A program made the translations under genes and the position numbers. Of a DNA stretch of 64,000 nt, positions 42,420 to 53,139 are shown piece after piece. The DNA is from Plazaster borealis. Its lineage: Eukaryota > Echinodermata > Asteroidea > Forcipulatida > Labidiasteridae. Position 1 is the first letter of the stretch; each line of letters opens with the position of its first letter. The DNA is taken from positions 34,620,234 to 34,684,233 of the forward strand of contig CM037472.1 in NCBI GenBank assembly GCA_021014325.1, written 5' to 3'. The notes beneath the pieces were generated by a model. The model saw only the letters and a list, made by a program, of their open reading frames with translations. It had not been told where the DNA came from and did not search any database.

Positions 42420-42902
42420 TTAAAGGCACTGAACACGTTTGGAAATTGTCAAAGACCAGTGTTCTCACTTGGTGTATCCCAACATATGCATAAAATAACA
42501 AGCCTGTGAAAATTTGGGCTCAATTGGTCATCGAAGTTGCAAGAAAATGATGAAAGAAAAAACACCCTTGTTGTACAAATTTGTGTGCTTTCAGATAGGA
42601 ATAAAAACTTCTAGCAAGAAGTTTTTATAATTTTAGTGAGAAATTACCTCTTTCTCAAAAACTACGTTACTTCAGACGTTTATAAAGTAATTAGCGCTGG
42701 TCGTAAAACAACACACATAGAACCTTTGAAATCCATGTAGTTGTAACTCCTTCTCTGGTCCTTTCTCTATGTTCAGAGGGAGTCGTTTCCTACAATGTTT
42801 TATACTCAGTATCAACAGCTCTCTGTTGCTTGTTACCAAGTAAGTTTTTATGCTAATATTTGTTTGTTTTGAGTCATTACCAAACGTGTACGATACCTTT
42901 AA
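42420..42902 (+). mobile_element. TTAA MITE (T2/Kolobok-like) with a 95-bp insertion
   Basis: TTAAAGGCACTGAACACG ... ACGATACCTTTAA. The insertion 42677-42771 is flanked by TTCAGA. Begins 375 bp after the HEAT stop codon and supplies an AATAAA at about 42600, which could act as a polyadenylation signal. Confidence 0.85.
42677..42771. mobile_element. 95-bp insertion with 6-bp duplication
   Basis: Flanks TTCAGA at 42671-42676 and 42772-42777; the empty site is intact in all sister MITEs. Its end GGTCCTTTCTCTATG equals one arm of the hairpin at 224-252. Confidence 0.65.
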
Positions 42903-43451
42903 TTAAGGTAGTCCTTCAAAGCTGCACTTCAATTGTTTTCCTGCAAGGGTAATTATAACATGTTTAACACAACTCATTGGTTATGTGAAATGTTCACGAT
43001 GTGTATAATGTTAAATCAGATGACATGAAAAATGAAGGCAATATAACAAATGCCGACTTTCATATGTATGTCTTGAGTAAATACTGTTGATCTGATTTTC
43101 ATATTCAGATGAGGTATAATATATGTCAGATTTGAGAGGTTAAATTTATGCAAACTTAAGACTTGATTGAAACATTTAGATTTTATGCTGTATTATTTTA
43201 AAATTTTAGTCCAAATTTGGGGTAAAATGTAAGTGTTTTCATTTTAAAAGTGTGTGCATAATCCTATTCATTATCGCACTTTTCAGTTTACTTCTTTAAA
43301 CCACTTTCAAACATCAAGTCTGATGTCTCTACTAAAAAAAAAAGATATTGGACCATCTCTTGTTTGTTATGTTATCCATGTGTCTGGAACGTCAAAGACA
43401 AACTTATTACTAATTATGCACAGCCATTGATGTGGTTATCATACTTGAAAC

Positions 43452-43598
43452 TAGCCCACCTTGTTGAGCTGTAATGGCTCTCTTTTAACATCGGTCTCAT
43501 AACACTCACCATTACAATGGTGAGTGTTACGTGGTATGTGGTGAGTGTTATGAGACCGATGTTAAAAGAGAGCCATTACAGCTCAACAAGGTGGGCTA
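43452..43598. repeat. perfect 60-bp palindrome
   Basis: Left arm TAGCCCACCTTG... and right arm ...CAAGGTGGGCTA match at every base over about 60 bp around a 27-bp spacer, which repeats GGTGAGTGTTA once more. No divergence between arms. Confidence 0.95.
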
Positions 43599-44295
43599 AC
43601 TTGCAACAATTATCTTTTTAAAAACAATGTTCACTGCGGGAGTTTTGAACATGCTCTTTTAGTATGAGTGATTATTTAATTCAGGCAAATTTGGATCTTT
43701 ATATCTTAGAAGTAAATAACCTAAGTATTGAGACAATGGCACCTTTCAATTAAAAACGAAGTTGTAGTTAACAAAGACCGTTTTAAAAAACGAAAATACA
43801 AGTTATTTAGAACTACATATTTTGCGTCGCGTCGGTTAGACGACCCAGAATGATATTGTCATAAAATACCGCCCTACATTCAGTCACCTTCAGCATCCAA
43901 CGTTTGAATGGAAGTCAACGTGTGCTGTCAATTAAATTATTGATATTCTCCTTTCTCAAAACTGAAATCTCCAGTTAAATCCATAAGTGGGTTGCCTAAA
44001 CTATGATAAGTTAAGAAATGCCTATTCTATAATAATATAATTGTCGTTTCTTTGTGCATGTAATGTGTGCATTTTGCTGATGAAAAGTCACGGTTATCGT
44101 TTTCTCTGGGCAGGTTGTTTTCTTTGGCATGACCTCTGAGACCCATTGTCGAATTAACAATAGTAAACAGAGGACTTCTTATTGATAGTACTTCAAAATA
44201 AAATGGAAAGCCTAAAGGTCTTGGGGTTTTGTTTAGACACGCGTTCAAGGTGAAAATGAGCACGAGTATAGGAAGTATCAGATACCCGGTATATT

Positions 44296-44511
44296 ACGGA
44301 GCCCGTATTATAGTCAATTTAAAAAATATATATATAATATTTCGTCCACTCGAAATACTATCAAAATAGCATTTCGTTCCCCTCGAAATGTTATTTCGAG
44401 GGAACGAAATAATATTTTGGGGGGATCAAATAGTATTCCGAGGGAACAAAACAATATTTTTAAGGGGCCGAACAAACAAAACAAAACATTGTCCCTTTAA
44501 ACGGGCTCCGT
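44296..44511. mobile_element. MITE with ACGGAGCCCGT ends
   Basis: ACGGAGCCCGT and ACGGGCTCCGT are exact complements. Inside are four CGAAAT/ATTTCG palindromic blocks with CTCGAAAT and GAGGGAACGAAA. Flanks are TATT/AGTATAT; superfamily not assigned. Confidence 0.7.
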
Positions 44512-44519
44512 AGTATATT

Positions 44520-47500
44520 AATACTATTCTAAAAAATATTTTAGACACATAATTCAACTATCACCTCTGAGAAGAAGAAAAACGGAGTATCGAGAAACAA
44601 ATTACGAAATATCACGAAATGAAGGCCAGACAGTTTCGACTTGATTACTTCTATCATATAAGGGGAATTGAACCGGTTTTTTGAACCTTAAATTTAATCC
44701 GTCAAGCGACTGGATTTGTGTCGTAGATCATTCTTAACAGTATAATGTATTTATTGGTTTAAATAAAAAAAACCTGATGATTAAATTGCTTACAACCCTT
44801 CTACAGAGAGTCAAATTATTCGTTTCCTATTATAATATAAATAGTATTTTCTAAAAATAGTCAAAAGCGGCACTTTTTTGAAGGAAAACAACTGTAGTAT
44901 AAACTAAATTGTTTGCCAGAGAACTAATAATACGTGATGATTCAGAATTGTCGAGGTTTTTCTCGAGAAACAGTTTCGTGCCTTGGACCCATGGGGATAT
45001 TTCTGGAGTCGGTGAGACGAAGGCATAATTGGCAATAGCGAGACTCCTTCAAAGGGCATCACAGGGAATTTTATTCCCAGAATGTCAATTGGTTTTTTAA
45101 CGATAAAACCAAAATGCGGAATATTAATGTGAATCGCCTTGCCATTGCCTGTTTACTGTTCTGTATTTGTGTGGTGGTGTGGTGGTGTTTTTTCATACAT
45201 CCGTAGGCTTATTATATCTCTTTGTTTTGTCAACAGTTTTACAGAATTGGGAGTTGGGAATCTCACACTCCTGTTATTGGAGAATGGGGAGTGCGATCAA
45301 TCTTCAAAGTGTGGGGTTAGGATCTGACATAAAGTACATGCCTACCACTGAAAAGACTCGGTCTAGACCACCAATTACATCATTCATATTTAATACTAAT
45401 TCGAGGAAATGACGTATCTGTAGTAGCCTGATGTAGGCCTAAATGTTTCATTTTGGAAACTTTCATCTCGATGTAAAATAAAAAGGCATTTGGCCTACCG
45501 GTATATTCCGAAGAGCTGCAGCAGAAAATAGCTGATTAAAATCTTTCTGATATTATGCATGTGAGTTACAAACAACAAACGGTTTGGCTGCAAATTACCC
45601 TTAATTGTACATCAAAAGATGCAAGCATCGAAGCGTTCGTTTAAATCAATATAAACAGTTTCTTGGAATAAGATTGTGTTTATCAATCATTATCTATACA
45701 TTCTTTGAAAGTCTGACTGAAATCTTGTCGATGTCACATTAAAATCTGAACTTGAGTTGGGCGCGGCCGTGAATGTTCAGCTAGCCTTCAGTGAACGGGG
45801 GAAACAAAATATAAGTGGAGTTTCCCTTTCCGCACTATACGTCAAAATACTATGTCTATTAGCGTGATGTCATCACAAAACCCACTATCTTTATTGTGTC
45901 GGTTCTATTACTCTGTTCGGAAATTTTTTAATTTATTCAAGACGTATATTTCTTATGAAAAACATTTTAAAGCTGTCAGTTTGGAAAACTAAAGTAAAGT
46001 AATTAAGGATGCTCATCATGCTCACGGTGTTGACCAACTTCTCGCTTTTCTGCTGCCATTTTATGCTTTCTGCGGTCGTCCTCCCCACCAACTTTAAGTA
46101 GTAGGTCCCATCCTTATACATGTGAGATTAAATATTCACTGTTATTTTCGTTATCATCAACATATCATGCAGCCCGTTCTAGTTTTCGCTTACTAATAGC
46201 TGTGAAAGCTTATCTAGAAACGGCGACAGTGTTTCTGTTCATAGAGAAACATTTCCTTACGACCGATTAGTAGGTTAGGATACAACATATAAATGCCCAT
46301 CCTTCGAATTCAGGCCGTTTCCGAATTGTTGGCTTCAACGATGTCGCTCATCGGCCGAAGTCTTGATTCGCACATGGCTATATCCTATACATTGTAGAAC
46401 TACTAGTAGGATGGGTTACCCTATTACCGTGGGGGTTAGGACGTTTTTCGATTAGAATTTTAAAAAAATCAGTAACCTGTAAAAAGTGTCCAGTTATTAT
46501 TATTGTTGAATTATTACTTTCCACTTTGACATAAAAAAATACATCGTTTGTCTGATTAATTTCGCCCAAGGAGACTCTAAAAGTGTGCATGCGCCCGGAG
46601 TGATTCTTGAGGTGAGCCTCCTATTATCGTGGTAATCAGAAATTTGTTTAAATGAACTATAGGGCCTATCTACAATAAAGGAGCTAAATCAAAGATAATA
46701 TTCAAATATTTACCTTATACTGGGATTACGATGTTTAACTTCCCAGCAGATAGATAAATTTTAATCTTGTAGGCATTTTAATTACCGAGTAGCTTACCGA
46801 CAATTTTCTTCGTCACCTCTGCGCTCAATGTTGGACCAATCCGATGACGTAGATTTCAAGCGCAAAGTAGTAATCCGCGCAAGTTAAAACATACCTGCGC
46901 AAGTTTGGAATTTGCGTGCATTCGCCTGCTAAATGTATTCTACTTGTGCAAGCATGTCTGTAATTTGAGCGAGTTTTTTTACTTTGTGTGTTAAACTTAC
47001 ATATTGAGGGCGCCCTTTGCCAAGCTGCTGAATTGTTTAGCCTTTTTACTTTTAGTTTCCTGTCCTTATTTGAACGCCAGACATTGGTTTACGTTTTTGA
47101 GGTGAAAATACGTACTTTTGATGTCAATCTTTTTTTTAACCGTAGAACAGGATCTGGGCACTGATATTTCAATGCACAGAACAACATTTGAGGTAATGTT
47201 AATGATATAATGGCACTTTTGACAGACATGGTCAGCGAAAATTCGTCCAGTCGGGAAAATAGCATTTTTCAAAAATTATTTATATTAAAAGACATTTCCG
47301 CAACATTTTTTTTCTCTCGCCGCTACCACGGTATTAGGAGACCCACGGTAAGTGAGGCTTGTCATGACTACGGGTATATACTACTACTAGCGCCAACGTT
47401 GGTGATGCCTCATTATTAATAATCAATCTTTAGTGCTTATAGTGTATAAATTGCGGCAAACATAAGCATTGAACTGTTGTCATTTCGGCGAGCTTGTCTT

Positions 47501-47690
47501 TAGGCCCTATGCTTTATGAGCAATTTTCTGTGCAATTTCTTTTTTTTGTGGTGTAGGATGCAGCGGCTTTGAAAATGTCCAGATGGTTGTTATTGTTACC
47601 CAAGATTGGTTTTTACAGACGAAAAAGACGCGTTGCCTTCTGGAGGGCTCTTAATACCGGTAGAATATAATCATTCGCACAAAAAGATCC
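44520..47690. other. unassigned intergenic region
   Basis: AT-rich, fewer recognisable repeats than the flanks. No splice-consistent coding series was found. Contains scattered AGGCCTA words and short open frames without support. Confidence 0.5.
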
Positions 47691-47722
47691 CTCGAAATTT
47701 ACCTTTCAATTCGTGAACTACG

Positions 47723-47780
47723 TGTCCGCCATTTAGGTTTGACTCCCAAAATGGCGGCCACACAATCATCGATCGAGGGT
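47723..47780 (+). promoter_or_regulatory. paired YY1-type motifs, possible initiator
   Basis: GTCCGCCATTTAG (inverse YY1) at about 47724 and CCAAAATGGCGGC at 47746 face each other. The second holds an ATG (47751) opening 33 codons starting MAATQSSIEG. YY1 sites overlapping the start codon are common in animal genes, but no donor of quality follows, so a real first exon is only possible. Confidence 0.25.
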
Positions 47781-48548
47781 AGTTGTGTGAATCATCATAT
47801 TACAAGACTTGTAAAACATATTTCAAACCACATATTTAACCATAGGACCTAGGGCCTATAGGCCATATATTCATCATAAGAAAACAGACGCTTTTAGGGC
47901 CTATAGCCCAAAGCAAGCCGATTTGTCCCTTTAATTTGAACCGATGGATAGGATAGGCCTAGGCCTATACTGTGTGAAATGGAAACTTACATTCTTTTCT
48001 GTCGTGATTTTACTGGGATATTGCAGCATAATATGCCCTATTTAACTGACTCTGCTGGATATGGAAAAAGTCGGGGGACTCATCTGAAAACTTATCTTAT
48101 GAAGAGTGTAGTATGCTTGCCGACAGGCATTGCCCTAATGGACGGAATGCTGTAAACCAAAAGAGTGATGCACAGAATGATGTCAAACTGCTGTTCTCTA
48201 AATCGGTTCAGGGCCTATATCAATCAATCAATCAATCAACCAAACAATCAAGGCTTTGAAAACATTTTTATAGCGACCGGCAGTATCATACAATGCTCAA
48301 AGGTGCATTGGCAATTAGAAAATGCTTTAGGCCTAGAGTACAAATGAGTTTCCACGGGGAAATTATGTTGAAGTAGGCCTAAAACTAAAAAGTGGTAACC
48401 TATGACAGGAATATCACGCAATAATAATCATTTCCCCACAATTTTATGGTGAAAAAGTGACTTTATTTTGCAGCATCGAATCTAGGAAGCCGGTGCCTAG
48501 TTTTAGGGAAAAAAATATTAAAAAGGACGACGAAAAAATAAAAATTGG

Positions 48549-48630
48549 CGACGAGGATGGGATTCGAACCCACGCGTGCAGAGCACAATGGATTAGCAGT
48601 CCATCGCCTTAACCACTCGGCCACCTCGTC
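48549..48630 (-). tRNA. tRNA-Ser (anticodon GCU)
   Basis: Read on the minus strand: acceptor stem GACGAGG pairs with CCTCGTC, discriminator G, A box TGGCCGAGTGG, anticodon loop CTGCTAA (anticodon GCT), a long variable arm typical of class II tRNAs, and B box GGTTCGAATCC. Length 82 nt is normal for tRNA-Ser. A run of T follows about 4 nt downstream (48541-48544 as A on the + strand), a Pol III terminator. No stem mismatches, so likely functional, unlike the decayed tRNA heads of the SINEs. Confidence 0.95.
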
Positions 48631-48750
48631 AGATGATCGAGGTTGAAATTAATCGTATATAAACTATGGGCAATATTGAACTAGATTGGTACCGTTTTTA
48701 TTTACATATCGTGATGGAGTCAGTGTACTATACGTCTAGGTTTTATACAA

Positions 48751-48780
48751 GGGTTTCCGGAAGTTGGGTTTCCGGAAGTT
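48751..48780 (+). promoter_or_regulatory. tandem ETS motifs, probable TATA-less promoter
   Basis: The 15-mer GGGTTTCCGGAAGTT occurs twice head to tail with no spacer, giving two CCGGAAGT cores 15 bp apart. ETS-family (GABPA-like) sites of this form mark many broadly used animal promoters. A YY1-like AAATGGCGAC lies downstream at about 48865 and no TATA box is evident. The context predicts a start site near 48790-48810. Confidence 0.6.
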
Positions 48781-48789
48781 AGCTCTCTC

Positions 48790-49009
48790 TACTCTCGGCG
48801 GCGGTGCGGCATGTCAACAAAAGTCAGCATGCGAGAGAGATGGTTGACGTTCAAGAGAAGTTCAAATGGCGACACTTAACTTGGGAAGTTTGGCAACAGC
48901 TCGCTCTCTAAAATAGTATACTATTACACTTACAGTCAGTGAATGAAGACACTGTTTTTTCAACTCGAGTCATATGGCATTGGCAGTTTGATTTATAGAG
49001 AGTGGAGAG
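48790..49009 (+). other. probable untranslated first exon of the gene at 50.65 kb
   Basis: Follows the ETS pair and ends at a strong donor, GAGAG|GTAAGAATT, at 49010. The start is approximate. The segment has a 22-codon upstream ORF (48811-48879) but no long frame. If spliced to the acceptor at 50649 it gives a leader for the signal-peptide exon. This link is inferred, not seen. Confidence 0.4.
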
Positions 49010-50109
49010 GTAAGAATTTTGTTTTATTTCGGAAAGTTTAGTAAATCGTGAATGGTCATCTGGTCATCTGGTCATACGGACGCAAACCAACTCGTACACC
49101 CACCAACTCGTACGCTAGTATAATCATGATAATTCACTACGCGTGTTGACACGGAAAAGGTTTCAACTGTCTTTTGTATCTCTAGGGTTTAAATTTTTAA
49201 CTTTTTGTTGTTGGCTTGCTCTTTCTCTAATGTTTTCCGTTTAATATATTTTACTTCAGGGTTCAGTGTTTATTGTTGTGTGTTTTTATGTAAAAAGGCC
49301 AACAAATTTTCCCATACACAGGGACAATAAAGTTTTATTGTATTTTTGTATTGACTTGTATTGTATGTTTGTACTAATAGTAAATGGAACCATAATAATA
49401 AGTTGTAAATGTTAGTTTTTCGAAATGTTTGACAACTATTAAGTTTTCCGTTTTTTCCCCTTTATTTAAGATAAGAGTATTAAAAGACTGAGAGTATTTC
49501 CAAATTAAACTTTGTTTTTAAAACGGATGGCTTTTTTCTGCAAAGTTAGGTTTAGGGCCTATTTAACATTTTTTTCCCTATGGATCCTCAGTTAAATTGT
49601 AAACTTGTTTGAACATATTTTAAAAAATGGCCATTTTGATATTTTATTAATGTTGAAAATCGGACGGCAGTTAGGCCCTAAGTTTTAATAGTAAATAAAT
49701 TTAGAAATCTGAAAGATTTGGGGGAGTTTTTCCTGTTTGGAAATGTATAGAGGACTATCATGTTATTTAATTTAAAAACAATTGGGGCCTGGGGGTTTTC
49801 CTTAACGTTTTCACCTTTTCGAAAGTTTCCTTAATTAATTATTTTGACTAGAGTACAATTTTATTTTAAGTTCACTCTTTCATGTTATTAGGCCCCCTGT
49901 ATGCACCTTTTTTCAGCATTCGTTTGAAAGATTTTTTTACATCTGTGAAATGATTTTCTATAATGCCACTTAAGTTCATTATTATCAGAGGGAATTATTA
50001 ATTCTTGGGTGTTATTGCGAATTAATTTTGAAATAGCCTACTTCAGTTGCACGATATAGTGCTTTCGTAAAACAGTCGTTGACGTTGTTTCCAGTACGCA
50101 CGTAGAAAT

Positions 50110-50245
50110 ACAACTGAGTACGACTTGGCGTGCGTACGAGTTTGTGTGTGTGTGAGTTTGTGTGTGTACGAGTTGGTTGGCGCACGAGTTGACCAATTGG
50201 CGTACGGGTTGGCAGGTGTGCGAGCTTTCGTGCGTACGAGTTGAC
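50110..50245. repeat. degenerate GTACGAGTT minisatellite
   Basis: Seven or so units of about 18-20 bp with GYGTACGAGTTG cores mixed with GTGTGTGT. Inverse words at 49090-49120. Confidence 0.6.
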
Positions 50246-50423
50246 CTGTTTCCCTTTAAACACGTTAAATGACTTACAATGTACAAACACTTCAGTAACA
50301 GAACCCTTACTTATTAAGCTATGTGTACTACTAATAGTACTATAGTACTATAGTCACACTGTATTTTTTTCTGTAAAGTTAAAACAAAAATGATCATTGC
50401 ATGGAGGTAGATGTGATAATCAG

Positions 50424-50463
50424 GATAATCGTAACCCTCCAGATCAGCGGATGGAGGGTTACG
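50424..50463. repeat. hairpin GATAATCGTAACCCTCC family, copy 2
   Basis: GATAATCGTAACCCTCCA and TGGAGGGTTACG around a 10-nt loop. Same arm as 17378-17426. Confidence 0.7.
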
Positions 50464-50649
50464 TTTAGTCACACTCGGGCTAGGTTTGAGCTGAGCATGT
50501 CCAGATGTCTGCTGAGGTAGACGTTGTGTTCTCTGGCTAGGGTAGGGACTGTGGGACTTTGGAACTTTGCCAAGAATTAGCGTAGTACTATCATGACTAT
50601 AGAACTTAAGTAGAATTGATAATAATTAGAAGCTCTTCTCTTCACACAG

Positions 50650-50712
50650 GCTAAACCATGTCCATTATGAGGAAACTCTTGGCGTTAACTGCGATGGTCG
50701 TAAACCTCCTAG
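50650..50712 (+). CDS. first coding exon with signal-peptide-like N-terminus
   Basis: Acceptor TCTTCACACAG at 50649, ATG at 50658, donor CTAG|GTACAT at 50713. Encodes MSIMRKLLALTAMVVNLL plus one base (phase 1): a short basic n-region followed by an uninterrupted hydrophobic core, as in secretory signal peptides. The protein is therefore probably secreted or membrane-bound. No following phase 1 exon could be assigned with confidence before the window ends, so the product is unknown. Confidence 0.45.
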
Positions 50713-51334
50713 GTACATGTATGGAGAGAGGGGGTGTGTCTTAGCCTAGCTACGTAATTATTATTAAAAATATATTGTCAGAACTGTCTAAGTTTTAAAC
50801 TCAAAAGGGTTACGATTATCGCAACCAATCTTGACTTGTGCTGCCCTCTTTGATGCGTATTTATGTACCATACATGTACATAAATTGATTTTAAAACCTA
50901 CTAATGCAGGGATTTTCGACCATTGTTGCATAGCTCAGTGGAATTCCTCCCTCCCGCTTATCAACCGACACGCTCAAATTTGGAATCCCCACCCTCAAAT
51001 TTTGAGTCCCCACCAATGCCGTTTTTTTTGTAACATCTCCCAAAGTAAAAAGAATAAATATAGTTTGTTTAAAGTTCCTTTTTATGATTTTTGGCTCCCT
51101 AGAATTTTGTTTTATAAGTGGAATAAAGTCTTTTCAATGGTCTTAGTCCCATAGTCCCCCAAATAGTTACTGCAGATGAGCTAAAGTGTCGAGAAGTTAG
51201 CAACAATTTTTGTTTACTATTACGTTTACATTTATTTCAATGTTGCCATTAAATTACATGCTGTAGTGTAGTCATAATAAAATAGTGTAGTCATAATTTT
51301 TTTGAAAATTTATTTTTAATATAATTGTGGGTTT

Positions 51335-51510
51335 GAACAAAGACAATATGACTAGAGCAGCACTTGAACCTGCGACCTCCGGATTAATGTGCCAGCGCTC
51401 TACCAAATGAGTAGATCCAGCCCTGATGTTGGTGGTCTCCCTATTTTGTCAATCTTTGTTCAGGGAAGCCAGTCAGACGCCATTCAACCTGTAACTGCCG
51501 TATGGCCATG
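51335..51510 (-). mobile_element. tRNA-derived SINE (family C), minus strand
   Basis: Reverse: B box of the GGTTCAAGTGC type, ATTAATCCGGAGGTCGC, A box region ATTTGGTAGAGCG, then GGGAGACCACCAACATC. Followed by CAGTCAGACGCCATTCAACC. Confidence 0.7.
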
Positions 51511-51609
51511 ATCACACCCAAGTACACAATACAACCTGGGAAGTGGCAGCAGAGGGATCACCTTAAGGGGATGTAGCTTTTTATTTCAAATATCGTAGTA
51601 AACTCCAAG

Positions 51610-51770
51610 GGAAACTGACTGGGTAAATTTAAAAATAATTGGGGTTGAACAAAGAAAAATTGACTCGAGCTGGACTTGAACCTGCGACCTCCTGATTAAT
51701 GTGCCGCACTCTTCCAACTGAGCTATCTATCTAGCCTTAATGTTGGTGGTCTCCCAATGCATTTTTTCAT
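51610..51770 (-). mobile_element. tRNA-derived SINE (family C), minus strand, second copy
   Basis: Reverse: GGTTCAAGTCC B box, AGCTCAGTTGGAAGAGTGCG A box. About 100 bp from the copy at 51335-51510 and in the same orientation. Confidence 0.7.
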
Positions 51771-52969
51771 GGAATTGTGTTACTTGTAAATTATACCATC
51801 AAAACAAGTATAAAATGCACCAATGACAGTAACCCAACACTGCAATGGATAATCAAAAATGCTGAAACATAATTCACAGATTATTGTATGTAAATCTTAT
51901 TGACATCATTGCTGCCTGTGACAGATGCAGTAATCGTAGCTTAGGGTTCTGGTTAATGTAATTTAGCATGGCACGGAAGGTTGATGCCCTATGCCAGTGA
52001 TATTACATGTAGTTGAAACCTCAAGTTGAAGTGGATGTTATACATGTTTATTCATAGAGCAAGGGTCTTTGCTCTTTGGTTTGTCGTTGGCTTCACCACG
52101 CACACTTGAGCCTCTCTGGTTTGCCGCTCACCAAACAAAGTAAAGACATGCTGGAACAATTCTTACAGAGTTTATTACCCTTACAAGTTACATGCACCAT
52201 TAATGATCTAAGCACTGTCAGTGACTGTATCCCGGTGGTATTGCATCACACTCGTGCGTACCTTGTATCTGTTCCATGCCAAAAGTTTTCTCTACGTCCG
52301 GCTCCAAAGCTTGCATACGTTTGTGTGTAATTTTTACCAAATATTTCCAATTTCAACGTTCAAAAGCATCTTAATGACAGAAACTTATCATTCTGCAATT
52401 CTGTGAACGCCAAGTCCAGTTAATAGATTTTTCTTGCATAAATCATCTAAGAAAAACTAGCTCAATGCAACTCCTATGGGCTTCTGTTTATCAATGGAGC
52501 CACTTTAGTTTGTGTGAAGTGGGCGTTGCTTACAGTGGAATTACATCGCAGGAACAGGATAGGCCTTCTCAGTGTGCATACACCATGTAAATGTTCCCGA
52601 TCTCCAACATGTCTAGTGCAGTTACTTGTATTACATCAATAACATGTAGAAAGTATTGTCTTTCAGTCTTTTTTTCTTATTGGGGAAACAGAAAGGCAGT
52701 AATTCTTTGCTGTGTACATTTGTAATCTGTAAACCGGAGCAGTGCTCAAATTGGGGGGGGGGGTCCACTATTCCGCAGGGCTTGTACTGTAGTTCAAAGT
52801 TTTTACTGCACCAGAAAAGTTATTTCAAGATCAGAATTAAAATTTGAAAAAAACTTGTTTACACATTATAGGTAAACTATTTGAACAAGCACTGAGAAAA
52901 GTTCTTATTTGTCTTATTAGCATGTATAGTTAAGTGTACTTCAATACTCAATAGAATTGAAAGATATTA

Positions 52970-53130
52970 CGCGTAATGAGGATTTCCCTCAACTTGGGAA
53001 AAACCCACGCGATCAGGTAGGGACTGAAAACCTAATCTACATGCAATGCTCCGGTCTGAGATGGGATTCGAACCGGGGTCGACATGGGTGAATTGCAGGG
53101 GAAGAAACCACTTAGCCAATTTAGCGAACC
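52970..53130 (-). mobile_element. tRNA-derived SINE (family D), minus strand
   Basis: Reverse: TGGCTAAGTGGTTTCTTCC head, GGTTCGAATCCC B box, TGTAGATTAGGTTTTCAGTC and CCTACCTGATCGCGTGGG body. Confidence 0.7.
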
Positions 53131-53139
53131 TGAATGACC

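Larger units (their letters stand above)
49011..50649. other. probable first intron of the 50.65-kb gene
   Basis: AT-rich sequence. Holds AACTCGTAC words at 49090-49120 and, in reverse orientation, a GT-rich series of GTACGAGTT words at 50110-50242, and the hairpin 50424-50463. Confidence 0.45.

Noticed and set aside
48811..48879. 22-codon upstream ORF as a gene
   Set aside because: Too short and in a presumed leader exon; at most a regulatory uORF.
51345..51420. tRNA gene on the minus strand
   Set aside because: A and B boxes are present but acceptor and anticodon stems do not pair; it is a SINE head.
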